The position numbers were made by a program, and so were the translations under genes. Source: JBGTGG01 sp964398945 (GTDB taxonomy: Bacteria; Bacteroidota; Bacteroidia; Cytophagales; Cyclobacteriaceae). From it: 64,000 nt of DNA. Under the pieces are notes generated by a model, which did no database searches, was not told the DNA's origin, and worked only from the letters and a program-made list of their open reading frames with translations. Shown here one piece after another: positions 8,668 to 16,937 of the stretch (the stretch's first letter is position 1; the number at the start of each line of letters is the position of its first letter). Where the stretch lies: contig CAYNOT010000007.1 of assembly GCA_964398945.1 (NCBI GenBank), forward strand, positions 124,001 to 188,000, given 5' to 3'.

Positions 8668-9500
8668 CTATTTCTTTTTCCCTTTATTCAATTGCTTGGT
8701 CCTTTTTTCGGGTAAATAGTTGTCCTTTGAAACTACTTTTTCACCCGTCTTTATTTCTAATGCTTTTCTTGCGTCACCTGCAATTGTCCCACCTTGTTTG
8801 GCTGCAACTTTATTTTGAAGAAATCCTTTTGGATTTTTAGTCTTAACAATTGCATTCGTCGAAGCCTCTCCAAGTATTGAAAAAATCAATTCAAGGTCGG
8901 TCATATGGTCTCGCAAGTTTTGTCTTTTTAGTCCTACCTTTTTATATTCAGAAGGTGTCAATCCAAATGTTGCTTTTGAAATTTCTGCTGTAAGTATTGC
9001 ATACTCTTTTTGTTCTTTTACGCCTCTGTTTTTCCATTCATCCGTCAATTCCTCTCGAATGGCTATACTTCTCATTCGTTTTTCAATCCAGTTGTCAGGA
9101 TAACCTTTGAGTTTGTATAATTCTCGTGTTCGTTGGGTCGCCAATTCAGGATTTTCAATTTCATCTAATCTGTCTGAGCCCACTTGTGCCAACCAAAGTT
9201 TGAACGGTTCAGCCTTCGCAGAGGGAATAGATTGGATAATTCTTAAAAGTCCTTTTGTGTCGGCAGCCTGTACCTTACGCCTTTTGCCATCTGCTGCTTC
9301 CATTTCAACCAGGGTACAAATTGTACCTCAGTTGCTTTTAAGCAATTCATCACGGCTTAACATTCTTTTTATGTATTGTTTCACATCTGCACTGTCGGTA
9401 AGCACTTCAACAACATCCTGAACCGAAAAAAAAAATTCTGTTCTTTCTCATCCCAAGTCGAACGTATCTGCTTACTTTCAAATAGTTTAATATTGCCCAT
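8668..9500 (-). pseudogene. Bro-N domain (BRO/DinD-type) protein, broken by a frameshift and a stop
   Basis: Read on the minus strand from ATG at 9500, the sequence encodes MGNIKLFESKQIRSTWDEK and then a typical BRO N-terminal domain, but it is broken twice. A run of ten T (9427-9436) is one base short for the frame to continue into SVQDVVEVL. Later a TGA (9329-9331) replaces the Trp usual in the LLKSNWGTICT region. From the ATG at 9303 the remaining 211 residues are intact, with SIPSAKAEPFKLWLAQVG, NPELATQRTRELYKLKGY and the ITAEISKATFGLTPSEYK-like block, ending in a basic tail. BRO-N proteins are phage- or mobile-element-related DNA-binding proteins, some DNA-damage inducible. The C-terminal piece might still be expressed, but the N-terminal DNA-binding domain is lost. 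Confidence 0.75.
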
Positions 9501-9529
9501 ACTGCAAATTTAATTAATACATGGAAGTT

Positions 9530-9747
9530 TCATCTTGATTGCTTGTTATAAAATAACGAACCAATTAGAGCAATTCCTACAACAACATCTACAACATTCC
9601 AAAGCTCTCGTCCAAGTGCAATTTTAAAAAACTGTTGAATAGCAATGCAAGTCCACCGTAAATTATCATTTCTGTTTGTCTGCCTTGTTGGTTTGCCTGA
9701 TACGCTAAAATTGCAAAGCCAATTAGTCCAGCGAACCTTACGAATTG
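9530..9747 (-). pseudogene. Remnant of a small membrane protein (DUF6804-like)
   Basis: On the minus strand, one frame encodes GLIGFAILAYQANQQGRQTE and then GGLALLFNSF. After a T-rich run near 9625-9635 the coding sense continues in another frame as LGRELWNVVDVVVGIALIGS and stops at 9530-9532. Joined, they give two hydrophobic helices around an LFNxF-x-LxRExW-xxxD pattern typical of small DUF6804-like membrane proteins. A one-base frameshift separates the halves and no start codon is visible before the first half, where a TAA sits at 9748-9750. The family name is from memory of the motif and is tentative; the frameshift is seen directly. Confidence 0.45.
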
Positions 9748-9750
9748 TTA

Positions 9751-10265
9751 AGCCATCAACCCCAGATGAAACGTCTGTGTCAAGATTTAAAAGTTCTATT
9801 GGGATTAATGTAATTCTGCATCTGACCTTCTATTGTTCTATTGTGCGTTGGCAAAAAATGGCTCTTTTGGTTTTTGCGAAGGGTCGGCTTGTGTGTCGGG
9901 CAAAACCAAATGTGCCATTTGTGCGGCAGGCTAAAATCGTTTTTAAAAAATGTGGGGTGGGAAAAAATAAAAATACAGAAGCGTTGGCTTTTGGGTCGGC
10001 TGTCTGTCGGTTCAATTGTCCCGTTACTTGTTGACGTTTCATTCTGTCGTTCATTTTATGCACTGCCGTCTGTTAGGCTTGCAGGTAACAACCGAATAAA
10101 CTCAATTGCTATTATTCGCGCTATAGCTCTACCACGAATCTAATAATTATTCCAGCTTTATTGCGTTTGATCGTCTAGCGATCTGATCCAACTGTTCACA
10201 AACAATTTGCTCAAAAACTCCCGTAGAATACCAACAACCCGATTTTTCCTTATCTTAGCCCTTCG
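9751..10265. other. Accessory intergenic gap, no convincing gene
   Basis: No supported gene was found on either strand. Codon-like runs on the plus strand here are low-complexity GTT/TTG-rich sequence without recognisable protein. The stretch contains several GCGTTGGC words (9842-9849, 9981-9988) and a GTTAGGC word (10067-10073), which fit the GTTRRRY core of integron recombination sites. It may therefore be debris of former cassettes. The promoter of the following gene must lie near its end, but no TAnnTTTG motif is clear. Confidence 0.3.
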
Positions 10266-12614
10266 TTGCGACATTTTTTGACTCTATGTAGGTTCCATAT
10301 CGCATTCCTCCCCCAAAAGCCCTGGAAAATCCTGGCCCTGGTTGGCCTCGTGTTTTTTCTGGCCGGACCGGTGTATGCCCAAAAAGGAAAGGATAAACCA
10401 CAGTCAAACAAAAATATCCTCCGCCAAAACCGTTTTAAAACGAATTCAAAACAAGGAGACAAGGCCAAAACCAAAGACATTGCCGGAAGGCGTATCCGCC
10501 AGAAAGGAAAGTCGTCTTCCAATGCAGCCAACGCCAAATACACTGCCCCCCATTCCACCCGGCAGCCACAATCCGGTAAAGATCGGGCAGGCCAGCCGAT
10601 AGGACGGATTGTCCAGTCTTCCCCCGGAAGGGCAAACAAACCCTGGATCGGAAATTCATCGGGTGGACGGATCAATGTGCGGTCGGCTACCGGAAAAACC
10701 CGGAATACCTATCCACAGTTTGGACGGTATTCCAAAAAAATAAAACCGCATTCAAACCAAAATGCAGTTTCCAACCGGAAGCAACTCTCACGCTTAAAGC
10801 GGATGCAAAGCAACCCGGCAGCACCGGACCATAAAACCGTGTATCCACGTTCCGCATCGCGTGCCTACATCAGTAAACGAAGTACCAATTTCAATGCGCG
10901 CTACATCCGCAAACTCAAGCAAGGTGATCAGGCCTACACAAAAGATATCGCAGGCAAAAAATTGCGACAGAAAAATTACCAAACCCCGCGCCAGCCGGTG
11001 ATCCAATCGGGGGATCCTTATTATGGAAGAAAGCGCGTTGGCGATCAGTCGTATAAAGGTTCTGCCGGGGGCTATGTTTCGGCCACCCGTGCACGGCCAA
11101 AAGCATGGAAGGGAAATATCTCAGGACACAAAATAAAGGGAAGAAATTTTAGCAGTAAAAAAACCGTTGAGGGGCAACCGATATTCTCAAGAAAACGGAA
11201 CCCCAGCGAAAGGGACAGGCCTTATAAGGGTCGGGCATTAGGAGGGGGTTCACGCTCTGCTTCACAACCGGGTGAAAAAAGGGTGGGTACTTCCCCAAAT
11301 CCAGTACGTGCCCCGGGTATAGGTGCCAACGGCATCGGCAATTACAAAGGCAACCTCAGAAGATTTGAAGCCAAACCCTCTATGCAGCATCAAGGTACGG
11401 GCTATAGCGGAAGTATTAAGGCACGTAAACCTTTCAAGGGTGGGGGCAGTGTAAGTGGACAACGATGGAACAATAATGGGACACCGATTCAAGGAAGGGC
11501 CCCGGGCATTGGCGCCAAAGGCGTGGGCGACTACAAAGGAAATTTAAAACGCTTCCAGGCAAAGCCCTCGATGCAACTTCAGGGTGCCGGTTATACCGGA
11601 AGTATAAAAGCAAGAAAGCCAGCGAAAGGTGGTGGTAGTATCAGTGGCAAACTATGGAACAATGGCGGCACCCCGATTCCTGTCCGACAGCCTACCGATC
11701 AAACCAGAAAAGCAGGTCGTTATCCTGGGAATTACAAACTGTTTGATCTAAGTCCCAGCATGCGGGACCAGGGGGAAGAATATACCGGAAATATTAAAAC
11801 AAAACGTGCAAAAAGCACCGGAAAAGGAGAGCCCATTCCCGTCAAACCGCCTTCGGATGCATCCCGAAAAGCGGGCGGTTATCCGGGCAACTACAAGCGC
11901 TTCGACTTAAGCCCAAGCATGCGAAACCAGGGTGAAGAATTTACAGGCTACATTAAACTGCCGAAGTTTAAGAAAAGCTATGTCCAGAATCCAAATACCA
12001 CCGATGAACCCATAAAAAAGAAAAGGCCAACCAACACTACGTATGCGGTTGATGGATTACAGATTCCTGTAAAGCGGCCAAAATATATTGAGAACCCCAA
12101 CAGCGCAGATGGATCATTGAAAAAGAGAGCACCATCAAAAAGCACCTATGCCGTGGCCGGGTTACAAGTGAAGATGAAGGAAAAACCATACGCTAAAAAA
12201 CCCAACGCCCCTGAAGGTGCATTGCCCGGAATCAAACCGACAAAATCTTCCATTAAAGCCGCTGAATATGCGCGCGGTGTAAAAATGAATTGGAAGTATG
12301 TACGAAACCCAAGCAGCAGCAAAGATGCTTTGCTCACCAAGGAACCCGGAAAAGCATTTGGTAAAGCAACCGATTATCAAGGCAACATCAAAATGAAGAA
12401 ATTTGAATTGTTTGGGAAGAATGAATTACATCCGGATGCCCAGTTTATGAAAATAAACAAGAACAATGTGAAGGAAGAAAGAGGTGTGGTCACGAACTTT
12501 AAACTATGGTGGGCACGTTTATTCAAGAAAAATGACACACAACCCGATCACTTGAAAGAAAAGCATGGAAAACCCCGCTACGACAAAGGGGAGCAGGGAA
12601 TGTGGTATGACTAA
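10266..12614 (+). CDS. Very basic, repetitive secreted protein of unknown function
   Basis: A 782-residue protein not recognised as any characterised family. A hydrophobic segment ILALVGLVFFLAGPVYAQ (residues 22-39) looks like a signal peptide. The TTG at 10266 is the only plausible start because no in-frame ATG precedes this segment. The mature chain is rich in Lys, Arg, Gly, Pro, Ser and Asn, with an extreme positive charge and little hydrophobic core. Internal repeats are clear: two units with YKGNLxRFxAKPSM...QGxGY, two related units with YPGNYKxFDLSPSMRxQGEE, and shorter repeats with the core PNxxxGxLK. It is followed six bases later by ytxJ, so the two may be co-transcribed. A cell-envelope or nucleic-acid/polyanion-binding role is possible but purely inferred. 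Confidence 0.7.
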   Translation: MRHFLTLCRFHIAFLPQKPWKILALVGLVFFLAGPVYAQKGKDKPQSNKNILRQNRFKTNSKQGDKAKTKDIAGRRIRQKGKSSSNAANAKYTAPHSTRQPQSGKDRAGQPIGRIVQSSPGRANKPWIGNSSGGRINVRSATGKTRNTYPQFGRYSKKIKPHSNQNAVSNRKQLSRLKRMQSNPAAPDHKTVYPRSASRAYISKRSTNFNARYIRKLKQGDQAYTKDIAGKKLRQKNYQTPRQPVIQSGDPYYGRKRVGDQSYKGSAGGYVSATRARPKAWKGNISGHKIKGRNFSSKKTVEGQPIFSRKRNPSERDRPYKGRALGGGSRSASQPGEKRVGTSPNPVRAPGIGANGIGNYKGNLRRFEAKPSMQHQGTGYSGSIKARKPFKGGGSVSGQRWNNNGTPIQGRAPGIGAKGVGDYKGNLKRFQAKPSMQLQGAGYTGSIKARKPAKGGGSISGKLWNNGGTPIPVRQPTDQTRKAGRYPGNYKLFDLSPSMRDQGEEYTGNIKTKRAKSTGKGEPIPVKPPSDASRKAGGYPGNYKRFDLSPSMRNQGEEFTGYIKLPKFKKSYVQNPNTTDEPIKKKRPTNTTYAVDGLQIPVKRPKYIENPNSADGSLKKRAPSKSTYAVAGLQVKMKEKPYAKKPNAPEGALPGIKPTKSSIKAAEYARGVKMNWKYVRNPSSSKDALLTKEPGKAFGKATDYQGNIKMKKFELFGKNELHPDAQFMKINKNNVKEERGVVTNFKLWWARLFKKNDTQPDHLKEKHGKPRYDKGEQGMWYD

Positions 12615-12620
12615 AGAAAG

Positions 12621-12962
12621 ATGAACTGGATCAAATTAACCGATATCAATCAACTCAATCAAATTCGGGAAAATTCGCGGGAAACACCGATCATGATCTT
12701 CAAACACAGCACTTCTTGCTCTACCAGTAACATGGTCAAGAGCCGTCTGGAACGGAATTGGAACCAGGAAGAAATGAAGCATGTACAACCTTACTATTTG
12801 GATTTGCTTGGTTACCGTGAAATTTCCAACATAATTTCCCGGCAATACAACATTCGGCATGAGTCGCCTCAAGTCCTGATAATCCGGGGAGGAGAGGCTG
12901 TGTACAATTTATCCCATTTCGAAATCGATTATGCTTCTGTTCAAAAGGCTGTTGGCATGTAA
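12621..12962 (+). CDS. ytxJ: Bacillithiol-system thioredoxin-like protein YtxJ/BrxC
   Basis: A 113-residue protein with a thioredoxin-like fold. The motif FKHSTSCSTSNMVKSRLE (residues 27-44) is characteristic of YtxJ (BrxC), whose active cysteine reduces bacillithiol mixed disulfides. Here only one cysteine (in SCSTS) is present, as in the family. A cis-Pro region SPQVLIIRGG follows near residue 85, as in thioredoxins. It is cytosolic, without a signal peptide, and begins six bases after the basic secreted protein gene. Family knowledge links it to bacillithiol; no bsh biosynthesis gene lies in this window. Confidence 0.88.
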   Translation: MNWIKLTDINQLNQIRENSRETPIMIFKHSTSCSTSNMVKSRLERNWNQEEMKHVQPYYLDLLGYREISNIISRQYNIRHESPQVLIIRGGEAVYNLSHFEIDYASVQKAVGM

Positions 12963-13023
12963 AACTATTTTTTGTTATCGTAAATAATCAATTAATTTTA
13001 ACCCTGCTCAACTATTAAATTCT

Positions 13024-13743
13024 ATGCGTATATCAGCTATCATAGCAATACTACTACTGGCGGGTTCTGGCTTGCTTGCTCAAACGCTGGATAGTTATGA
13101 ATATCAATCCGAATTTACGTGGGGGATCAATAAAAATACTTCCAGCGGCCTCATTGGGGGATTTGTTTTCAAAAAAGCAATTAAAATCAACGATAGGACT
13201 TTACGCACCTTTGGACTGGAAATCATTAATGTCAAACATCCACAAGAAGTAAGGCGTAGTTCCCTTGCTACTGGAAATTTCTATCTTCTGGGAAAAAGCA
13301 ATTATCTGTATGCATTCCGGTTTCAATATGGCCGGGACTGGATCGTTTTTAAAAAAGCCCCGCAACAAGGGGTAGAGGTCAAAATCGTGACTGCTGCCGG
13401 GCCAAGCCTGGGGATTGTTGCCCCTTATTATGTTGAATATGTATCCGACCGGGCCGGAGTTCAAACCATTACAGAACAATACAATCCCAGCATTTTACCG
13501 GAGGTGATCTATGGAACGGGCCATCTGTTACAAGGCATTGGGGAATCCAAATTAAAACTGGGTGCCAACATCAAAGCTGCCCTGAATTTTGAATTGGGAA
13601 TTACAAAAAGCCAGGTAACAGGTTTTGAGGCGGGTTTCCTCTTGGATGCGTATACCAGTAAAATTGAAATGGTGCCAGCAGCAAAGAATTATGCCGTTTA
13701 TCCTACCCTTTTCATTACCTTATTTTACGGTGGCAGGAAATAA
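13024..13743 (+). CDS. Predicted outer-membrane beta-barrel protein
   Basis: A 239-residue protein with a signal peptide MRISAIIAILLLAGSGLLAQ. The rest consists of alternating hydrophobic and polar residues in about eight strand-length stretches, for example GLIGGFVFKKAI and NYLYAFRFQYGRDWIVFKK, and it ends NYAVYPTLFITLFYGGRK, a common outer-membrane barrel ending. No enzyme motif was seen. It resembles conserved hypothetical outer-membrane proteins of Cytophagales. It lies between ytxJ and a TonB gene, which gives no specific clue to its cargo or partner. Confidence 0.6.
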   Translation: MRISAIIAILLLAGSGLLAQTLDSYEYQSEFTWGINKNTSSGLIGGFVFKKAIKINDRTLRTFGLEIINVKHPQEVRRSSLATGNFYLLGKSNYLYAFRFQYGRDWIVFKKAPQQGVEVKIVTAAGPSLGIVAPYYVEYVSDRAGVQTITEQYNPSILPEVIYGTGHLLQGIGESKLKLGANIKAALNFELGITKSQVTGFEAGFLLDAYTSKIEMVPAAKNYAVYPTLFITLFYGGRK

Positions 13744-13754
13744 CCAAATTTATT

Positions 13755-13790
13755 TTTTGTACCAGAAAATGTGACCTTTTATTATATTTG
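13755..13790 (+). promoter_or_regulatory. Candidate Bacteroidota promoter for the TonB gene
   Basis: TTTTG at 13755-13759 and TATATTTG at 13783-13790 match the -33 TTTG and -7 TAnnTTTG elements of the Bacteroidota primary sigma factor. The 23-bp spacing is at the long end. The -7 element lies 29 bases before the ATG at 13820. No start-site data are available. Confidence 0.4.
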
Positions 13791-13819
13791 GCATTCTATT
13801 GCTAAAATTTGTTGAAATT

Positions 13820-14503
13820 ATGGAACCGAAGAAGACTGAAAAAGCGGATTTGAACAACAAAACGGCTCTATTCTTTAATATAGGCCTTGTCGTCACGCTG
13901 CTATTGGCTGTTACAGCATTTACATACAAAACGTATGATGATACCAGCGCAAAAGATTTATCAGGAGATCGCAGTGATTTCGAAGAGATAATGGAAGTAC
14001 CTCCTACGGAACAACCACCTCCACCTCCACCACAAATCCAACAACCTCAAATTATCGAGGTTCCGGATGAAGAAGAGATTGAAGATGAAATCGAAATCAA
14101 CATGGACAACGAAATCACTGAAGAAACCCGGGTGGAAGAAATCGTGATCGCAGCACCAGAACCTGAAAAAGAAAATGTCGATGAGATATTCTTGGTAGTA
14201 GAAGAAAGTGCAACATTTAAAGGTGGTATGAATGCCTTTTATGAATATGTTGGAAAGCAAATGCAAGGAAAATACCCTGCGCAAGCAAGAAGGATGGGCA
14301 TTGAAGGAAAAGTATTTGTTCAGTTTGTTGTAAACAGGGATGGTACGATTCAAGATGTTACGGTGATGAAAGGAATTGGGGCAGGTTGTGATGAACTAGC
14401 AATGAAAGTAATTCAGGAATCCCCGGCCTGGAAACCTGGCAAACAAAGAGGAAAAGCGGTTCGCCAGCGAATGGTAATCCCAATTTTCTTCAAGCTGAAT
14501 TAA
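13820..14503 (+). CDS. Energy transducer TonB
   Basis: A 227-residue TonB family protein. The ATG at 13820 gives the usual short cytoplasmic leader (MEPKKTEKADLNNKTALFFN), one membrane helix (IGLVVTLLLAVTAFTY, about residues 22-37), a proline-rich and glutamate-rich periplasmic linker (EVPPTEQPPPPPPQIQQPQ and an acidic run), and a complete TonB C-terminal domain with YPAQARRMGIEGKVFVQFVV and a terminal IPIFFKLN. It passes energy from an ExbB/ExbD pump to outer-membrane receptors. No exbB or exbD is nearby. A strong terminator follows at 14531, so it appears to be a single-gene unit. Confidence 0.92.
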   Translation: MEPKKTEKADLNNKTALFFNIGLVVTLLLAVTAFTYKTYDDTSAKDLSGDRSDFEEIMEVPPTEQPPPPPPQIQQPQIIEVPDEEEIEDEIEINMDNEITEETRVEEIVIAAPEPEKENVDEIFLVVEESATFKGGMNAFYEYVGKQMQGKYPAQARRMGIEGKVFVQFVVNRDGTIQDVTVMKGIGAGCDELAMKVIQESPAWKPGKQRGKAVRQRMVIPIFFKLN

Positions 14504-14530
14504 AAGCTTAACAACAATAGAAACCAAAAG

Positions 14531-14556
14531 AAACCCCGGTTTACCCGGGGTTTTTT
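14531..14556 (+). terminator. Rho-independent terminator after tonB
   Basis: An A-rich lead, then CCCCGG (14534-14539), a TTTA loop and CCGGGG on the other arm (14545-14550), ending in TTTTTT. It lies 28 bases after the TonB stop codon. Confidence 0.85.
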
Positions 14557-14705
14557 ATGTCAAGCGGAATCCGTAATACCAAAAATTGAAGACGAAATAT
14601 CCTCTGGTTGAAACATCATGGCACCACCTGACCGGAGCAATCCGCGCTTGCTGTACACCCGGATATTTTTAAAAAAGCTACCGATTCCATTTGTATCTTT
14701 AACGT

Positions 14706-15104
14706 ATGGAAAAATTTAAAAAGATTTTGAAACGCCTGCTCTGGATGATCGTCATTATCGGTATCATAATCTTTAGTTACCTCTATTGGGGCAGCTATGA
14801 AAGGGGAAGTATGGCTGGTAAAATATTGCGCATCAGCGAAAGGGGGGTTGTCTTCAAAACCATGGAAGGCAAGATTGACCTTGAAACTTTTGGTGCACTG
14901 AAAGGTGTAAGCCCTATTGCCGCCACCTTCGATTTTTCCATTGAAAAAGACCAACAAGAATTAATTGACCAACTACAGGAAGCGGCACTTACCGGTGAAC
15001 GTGTGAACCTCCATTTTGTAAAACGGTATATGAAGTTTCCCTGGCGGGGCGATACGAAGTACTTTGCCATTCGTGTAGAACGAAGCCATAAAAGCAGTGA
15101 GTAA
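14706..15104 (+). CDS. Conserved membrane-anchored protein of unknown function
   Basis: A 132-residue protein with a basic start (MEKFKKILKRLL), one membrane helix (WMIVIIGIIIFSYLYWGSY, residues 13-31) and a small extracytoplasmic domain containing SERGVVFKTMEG and the block LKGVSPIAATFDFSIE. This is a widespread Bacteroidota family often labelled 6-phosphogluconate dehydrogenase in databases. No Rossmann motif or dehydrogenase signature is present, so that name is not supported. Function is unknown. It stands alone between the TonB terminator and the next secreted protein. Confidence 0.7.
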   Translation: MEKFKKILKRLLWMIVIIGIIIFSYLYWGSYERGSMAGKILRISERGVVFKTMEGKIDLETFGALKGVSPIAATFDFSIEKDQQELIDQLQEAALTGERVNLHFVKRYMKFPWRGDTKYFAIRVERSHKSSE

Positions 15105-15286
15105 AATAATTATCTACGGATTTAGCATCCAGTTTTTTTCTTTTGCATTCTGCAACGATTAACCTCCCCGTATATCCGTACGGAATTAGCGAAACTAAAA
15201 CGGATTTTTAATGAAATCATGATGATAAATATCCCTTCCCACCAAATACTTTAGTAATTTAGAAATTATAAAACCACTCATAAAAA

Positions 15287-15979
15287 ATGAAATATTTACA
15301 GTTGCTCTTCGTTTCTCTTTTTTCTTTCGCGTTCTCTCACTCCTATTCACAATGCAATGAATATTATCCATTACGTGATGGGCTGGAATGGGGATACCAA
15401 AGTTTTAATGCGAAAGACAAACTACAAGGAACGCAACACCAGAAAGTAACAAAATTTGAGTCCACAGCAGATGGCTTTACTGCTACCGTTGCCTTTGACC
15501 TTAACGATGAAAAAGGCAAAGATGTAATGGAAGGGGAGTTGGAAATGGTGTGCAAGGATGGCGTATTCTATTTTGATATGCGAAAATTTATCCCCGCTGA
15601 ACAATTGAAAGCAATGGGCGATGTTGAAATACAAGTGGAATCAGATAACCTGGAGTATCCTTCTTCCCTATCGGCAGGGCAATCGCTAAAAGATGGAAGC
15701 GTTACGATGACAGCAACCGGCAGCACCATCCCGATGAAAATTAAGGTAGATATTATTGATCGCAAGGTGGAAGCATTGGAAACAATCACAACCCCGGCAG
15801 GAACTTTTGAAACATTTAAGATCACCAGCAAGTCCGTAATGAAAAATCAAATGGGCATCACCATGACATTTGAATTTGATAATGTAGAGTGGCTTGCAAA
15901 AGAAGTGGGTGTTGTAAAAAGTGAATCTTTCCGAAAAGGAAAATCGCAGGGATATACCTTATTGGTGAAGAGAAATTAA
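15287..15979 (+). CDS. Secreted DUF3108/TapB-like protein
   Basis: A 230-residue protein with signal peptide MKYLQLLFVSLFSFAFSHSYS. The mature part starts NEYYPLRDGLEWGYQSFN and runs as a series of beta strands with TPAGTFETFKITSKS and WLAKEVGVVKSES, the pattern of the DUF3108/TapB-like lipoprotein-type beta sandwich ('...GLVKSE...') often seen in Bacteroidota. No catalytic residues are known for the family. Its stop codon (15977-15979) overlaps the stop of the convergent gene (15976-15978), with no terminator hairpin between them. Confidence 0.6.
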   Translation: MKYLQLLFVSLFSFAFSHSYSQCNEYYPLRDGLEWGYQSFNAKDKLQGTQHQKVTKFESTADGFTATVAFDLNDEKGKDVMEGELEMVCKDGVFYFDMRKFIPAEQLKAMGDVEIQVESDNLEYPSSLSAGQSLKDGSVTMTATGSTIPMKIKVDIIDRKVEALETITTPAGTFETFKITSKSVMKNQMGITMTFEFDNVEWLAKEVGVVKSESFRKGKSQGYTLLVKRN

Positions 15980-16521
15980 ATTTTCTTCCTAAAGGATTCA
16001 CTGATCATCCAGTATGCACCCAGTATGATTCCAATAAACAATATCAAATTTGTTTCAAGAAGGTGTAAAAATTTTATTACCACACCAAGAAGAATAAAAA
16101 GTGCGGCAAGAATAAAAACAATATTTGAAGCACGATGTTCTTTTGTGAAAGAATTCTTAAGCCCTTCAAACCCAATAACAAATACCCAAATCCAAAGAAA
16201 TGTATGGCCATTGAGCAAATAGAATGGCATGTGAAATCCTAAAAACAAGCAGAACAAATCCAGGAAGACCCAACACAGTATCAACAAACTTTTGATTACG
16301 TTAATCGCATTTGGTCTTTGACCTCCATAAATTTTTATCATGTACAAAAACCCGAAGCATATTTTGGATCCGAAATATAGAACGATAGCGTATTTCCAAT
16401 GATGAAGAACAAGCAGCAACTGTGAAAAAAGGTTTGCCACAATAAGAACTCCCAGCAAAAAATTGATGACCTTTTTTCTTTTGGTTTTTCGCCTAAATGA
16501 TTCAGCTTCGTTAATGCTCAT
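15976..16521 (-). CDS. Integral membrane protein of unknown function
   Basis: A 181-residue protein with about five or six membrane helices and a basic N-terminus (FRRKTKRKKVINFLL). The start MSINEAESF (ATG 16519-16521) is chosen because upstream in-frame codons lie inside the GNAT gene and read as its shadow. It overlaps the 3' end of the GNAT gene by 11 bases (16511-16521), so it is probably translated from the same transcript. Nothing in the helices suggests a transporter or enzyme family. It is convergent with the DUF3108-like gene, the two stop codons sharing two bases. Confidence 0.6.
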   Translation of the reverse strand: MSINEAESFRRKTKRKKVINFLLGVLIVANLFSQLLLVLHHWKYAIVLYFGSKICFGFLYMIKIYGGQRPNAINVIKSLLILCWVFLDLFCLFLGFHMPFYLLNGHTFLWIWVFVIGFEGLKNSFTKEHRASNIVFILAALFILLGVVIKFLHLLETNLILFIGIILGAYWMISESFRKKI

Positions 16522-16927
16522 CACCCTGATAGATCCACAACGGTTCGGTATGGCCTGCTTTTTCAAAACCCAACTTCTTATAAAAATCAATCGCCTTCCC
16601 ATCTGCCACCAGCATCTGTTGATGAAAGCCAGCATACTTTTGTTGTAAACGATCCATGATCATTGTCCCAATTCCTTTACCCTGAAAACCCGGGTGAATC
16701 AACAAGTGCGGATAATACACGACCAGGTAGCCATCCGAAATTGCATACCCAAGGCCGACAAGCATTTCATCCTGATACGCCAGCACCAATGTGTGCGCAT
16801 TCTTTAGCGCTTTAATAAGCAAATCCGGTTTACTGGCCGATGACCATTTGTGGAGTTTATAAAGTGCCAGCACTTCCACTTCATCAAAGTTTCTTTCTTC
16901 ACTTAATTGAATGTGTGATGTTGCCAT
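16511..16927 (-). CDS. GNAT family N-acetyltransferase
   Basis: A 138-residue GNAT acetyltransferase. The acetyl-CoA pyrophosphate loop is IHPGFQGKGIGTMIMD (the Q/R-x-x-G-x-G/A motif), preceded by the strand LVVYYPHLLI and followed by FYKKLGFEKAG, the standard motif A and B order. The start MATSHIQLSE (ATG at 16927) is preferred over a 35-residue upstream extension that overlaps the previous gene. The acceptor substrate is not predictable. It lies 10 bases after the 2-hydroxyacid dehydrogenase gene and is presumably co-transcribed with it and with the membrane protein gene that follows. Confidence 0.85.
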   Translation of the reverse strand: MATSHIQLSEERNFDEVEVLALYKLHKWSSASKPDLLIKALKNAHTLVLAYQDEMLVGLGYAISDGYLVVYYPHLLIHPGFQGKGIGTMIMDRLQQKYAGFHQQMLVADGKAIDFYKKLGFEKAGHTEPLWIYQGDEH

Positions 16928-16937
16928 AGATACGAAA

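Noticed and set aside
9645..10034. Open frame of 129 codons on the plus strand
   Set aside because: Low-complexity translation antisense to a degraded membrane protein, with no domain, no signal and no start context; composition is that of the accessory gap.
13961..14353. 130-codon minus-strand frame opposite tonB
   Set aside because: Phe/Trp-rich shadow of the Glu/Pro-rich tonB linker; the plus-strand TonB domains are unambiguous.
14706..15104. 6-phosphogluconate dehydrogenase (a common database label for this family)
   Set aside because: 132 residues with a membrane anchor and no Rossmann or catalytic motifs; the name is not supported by the sequence.
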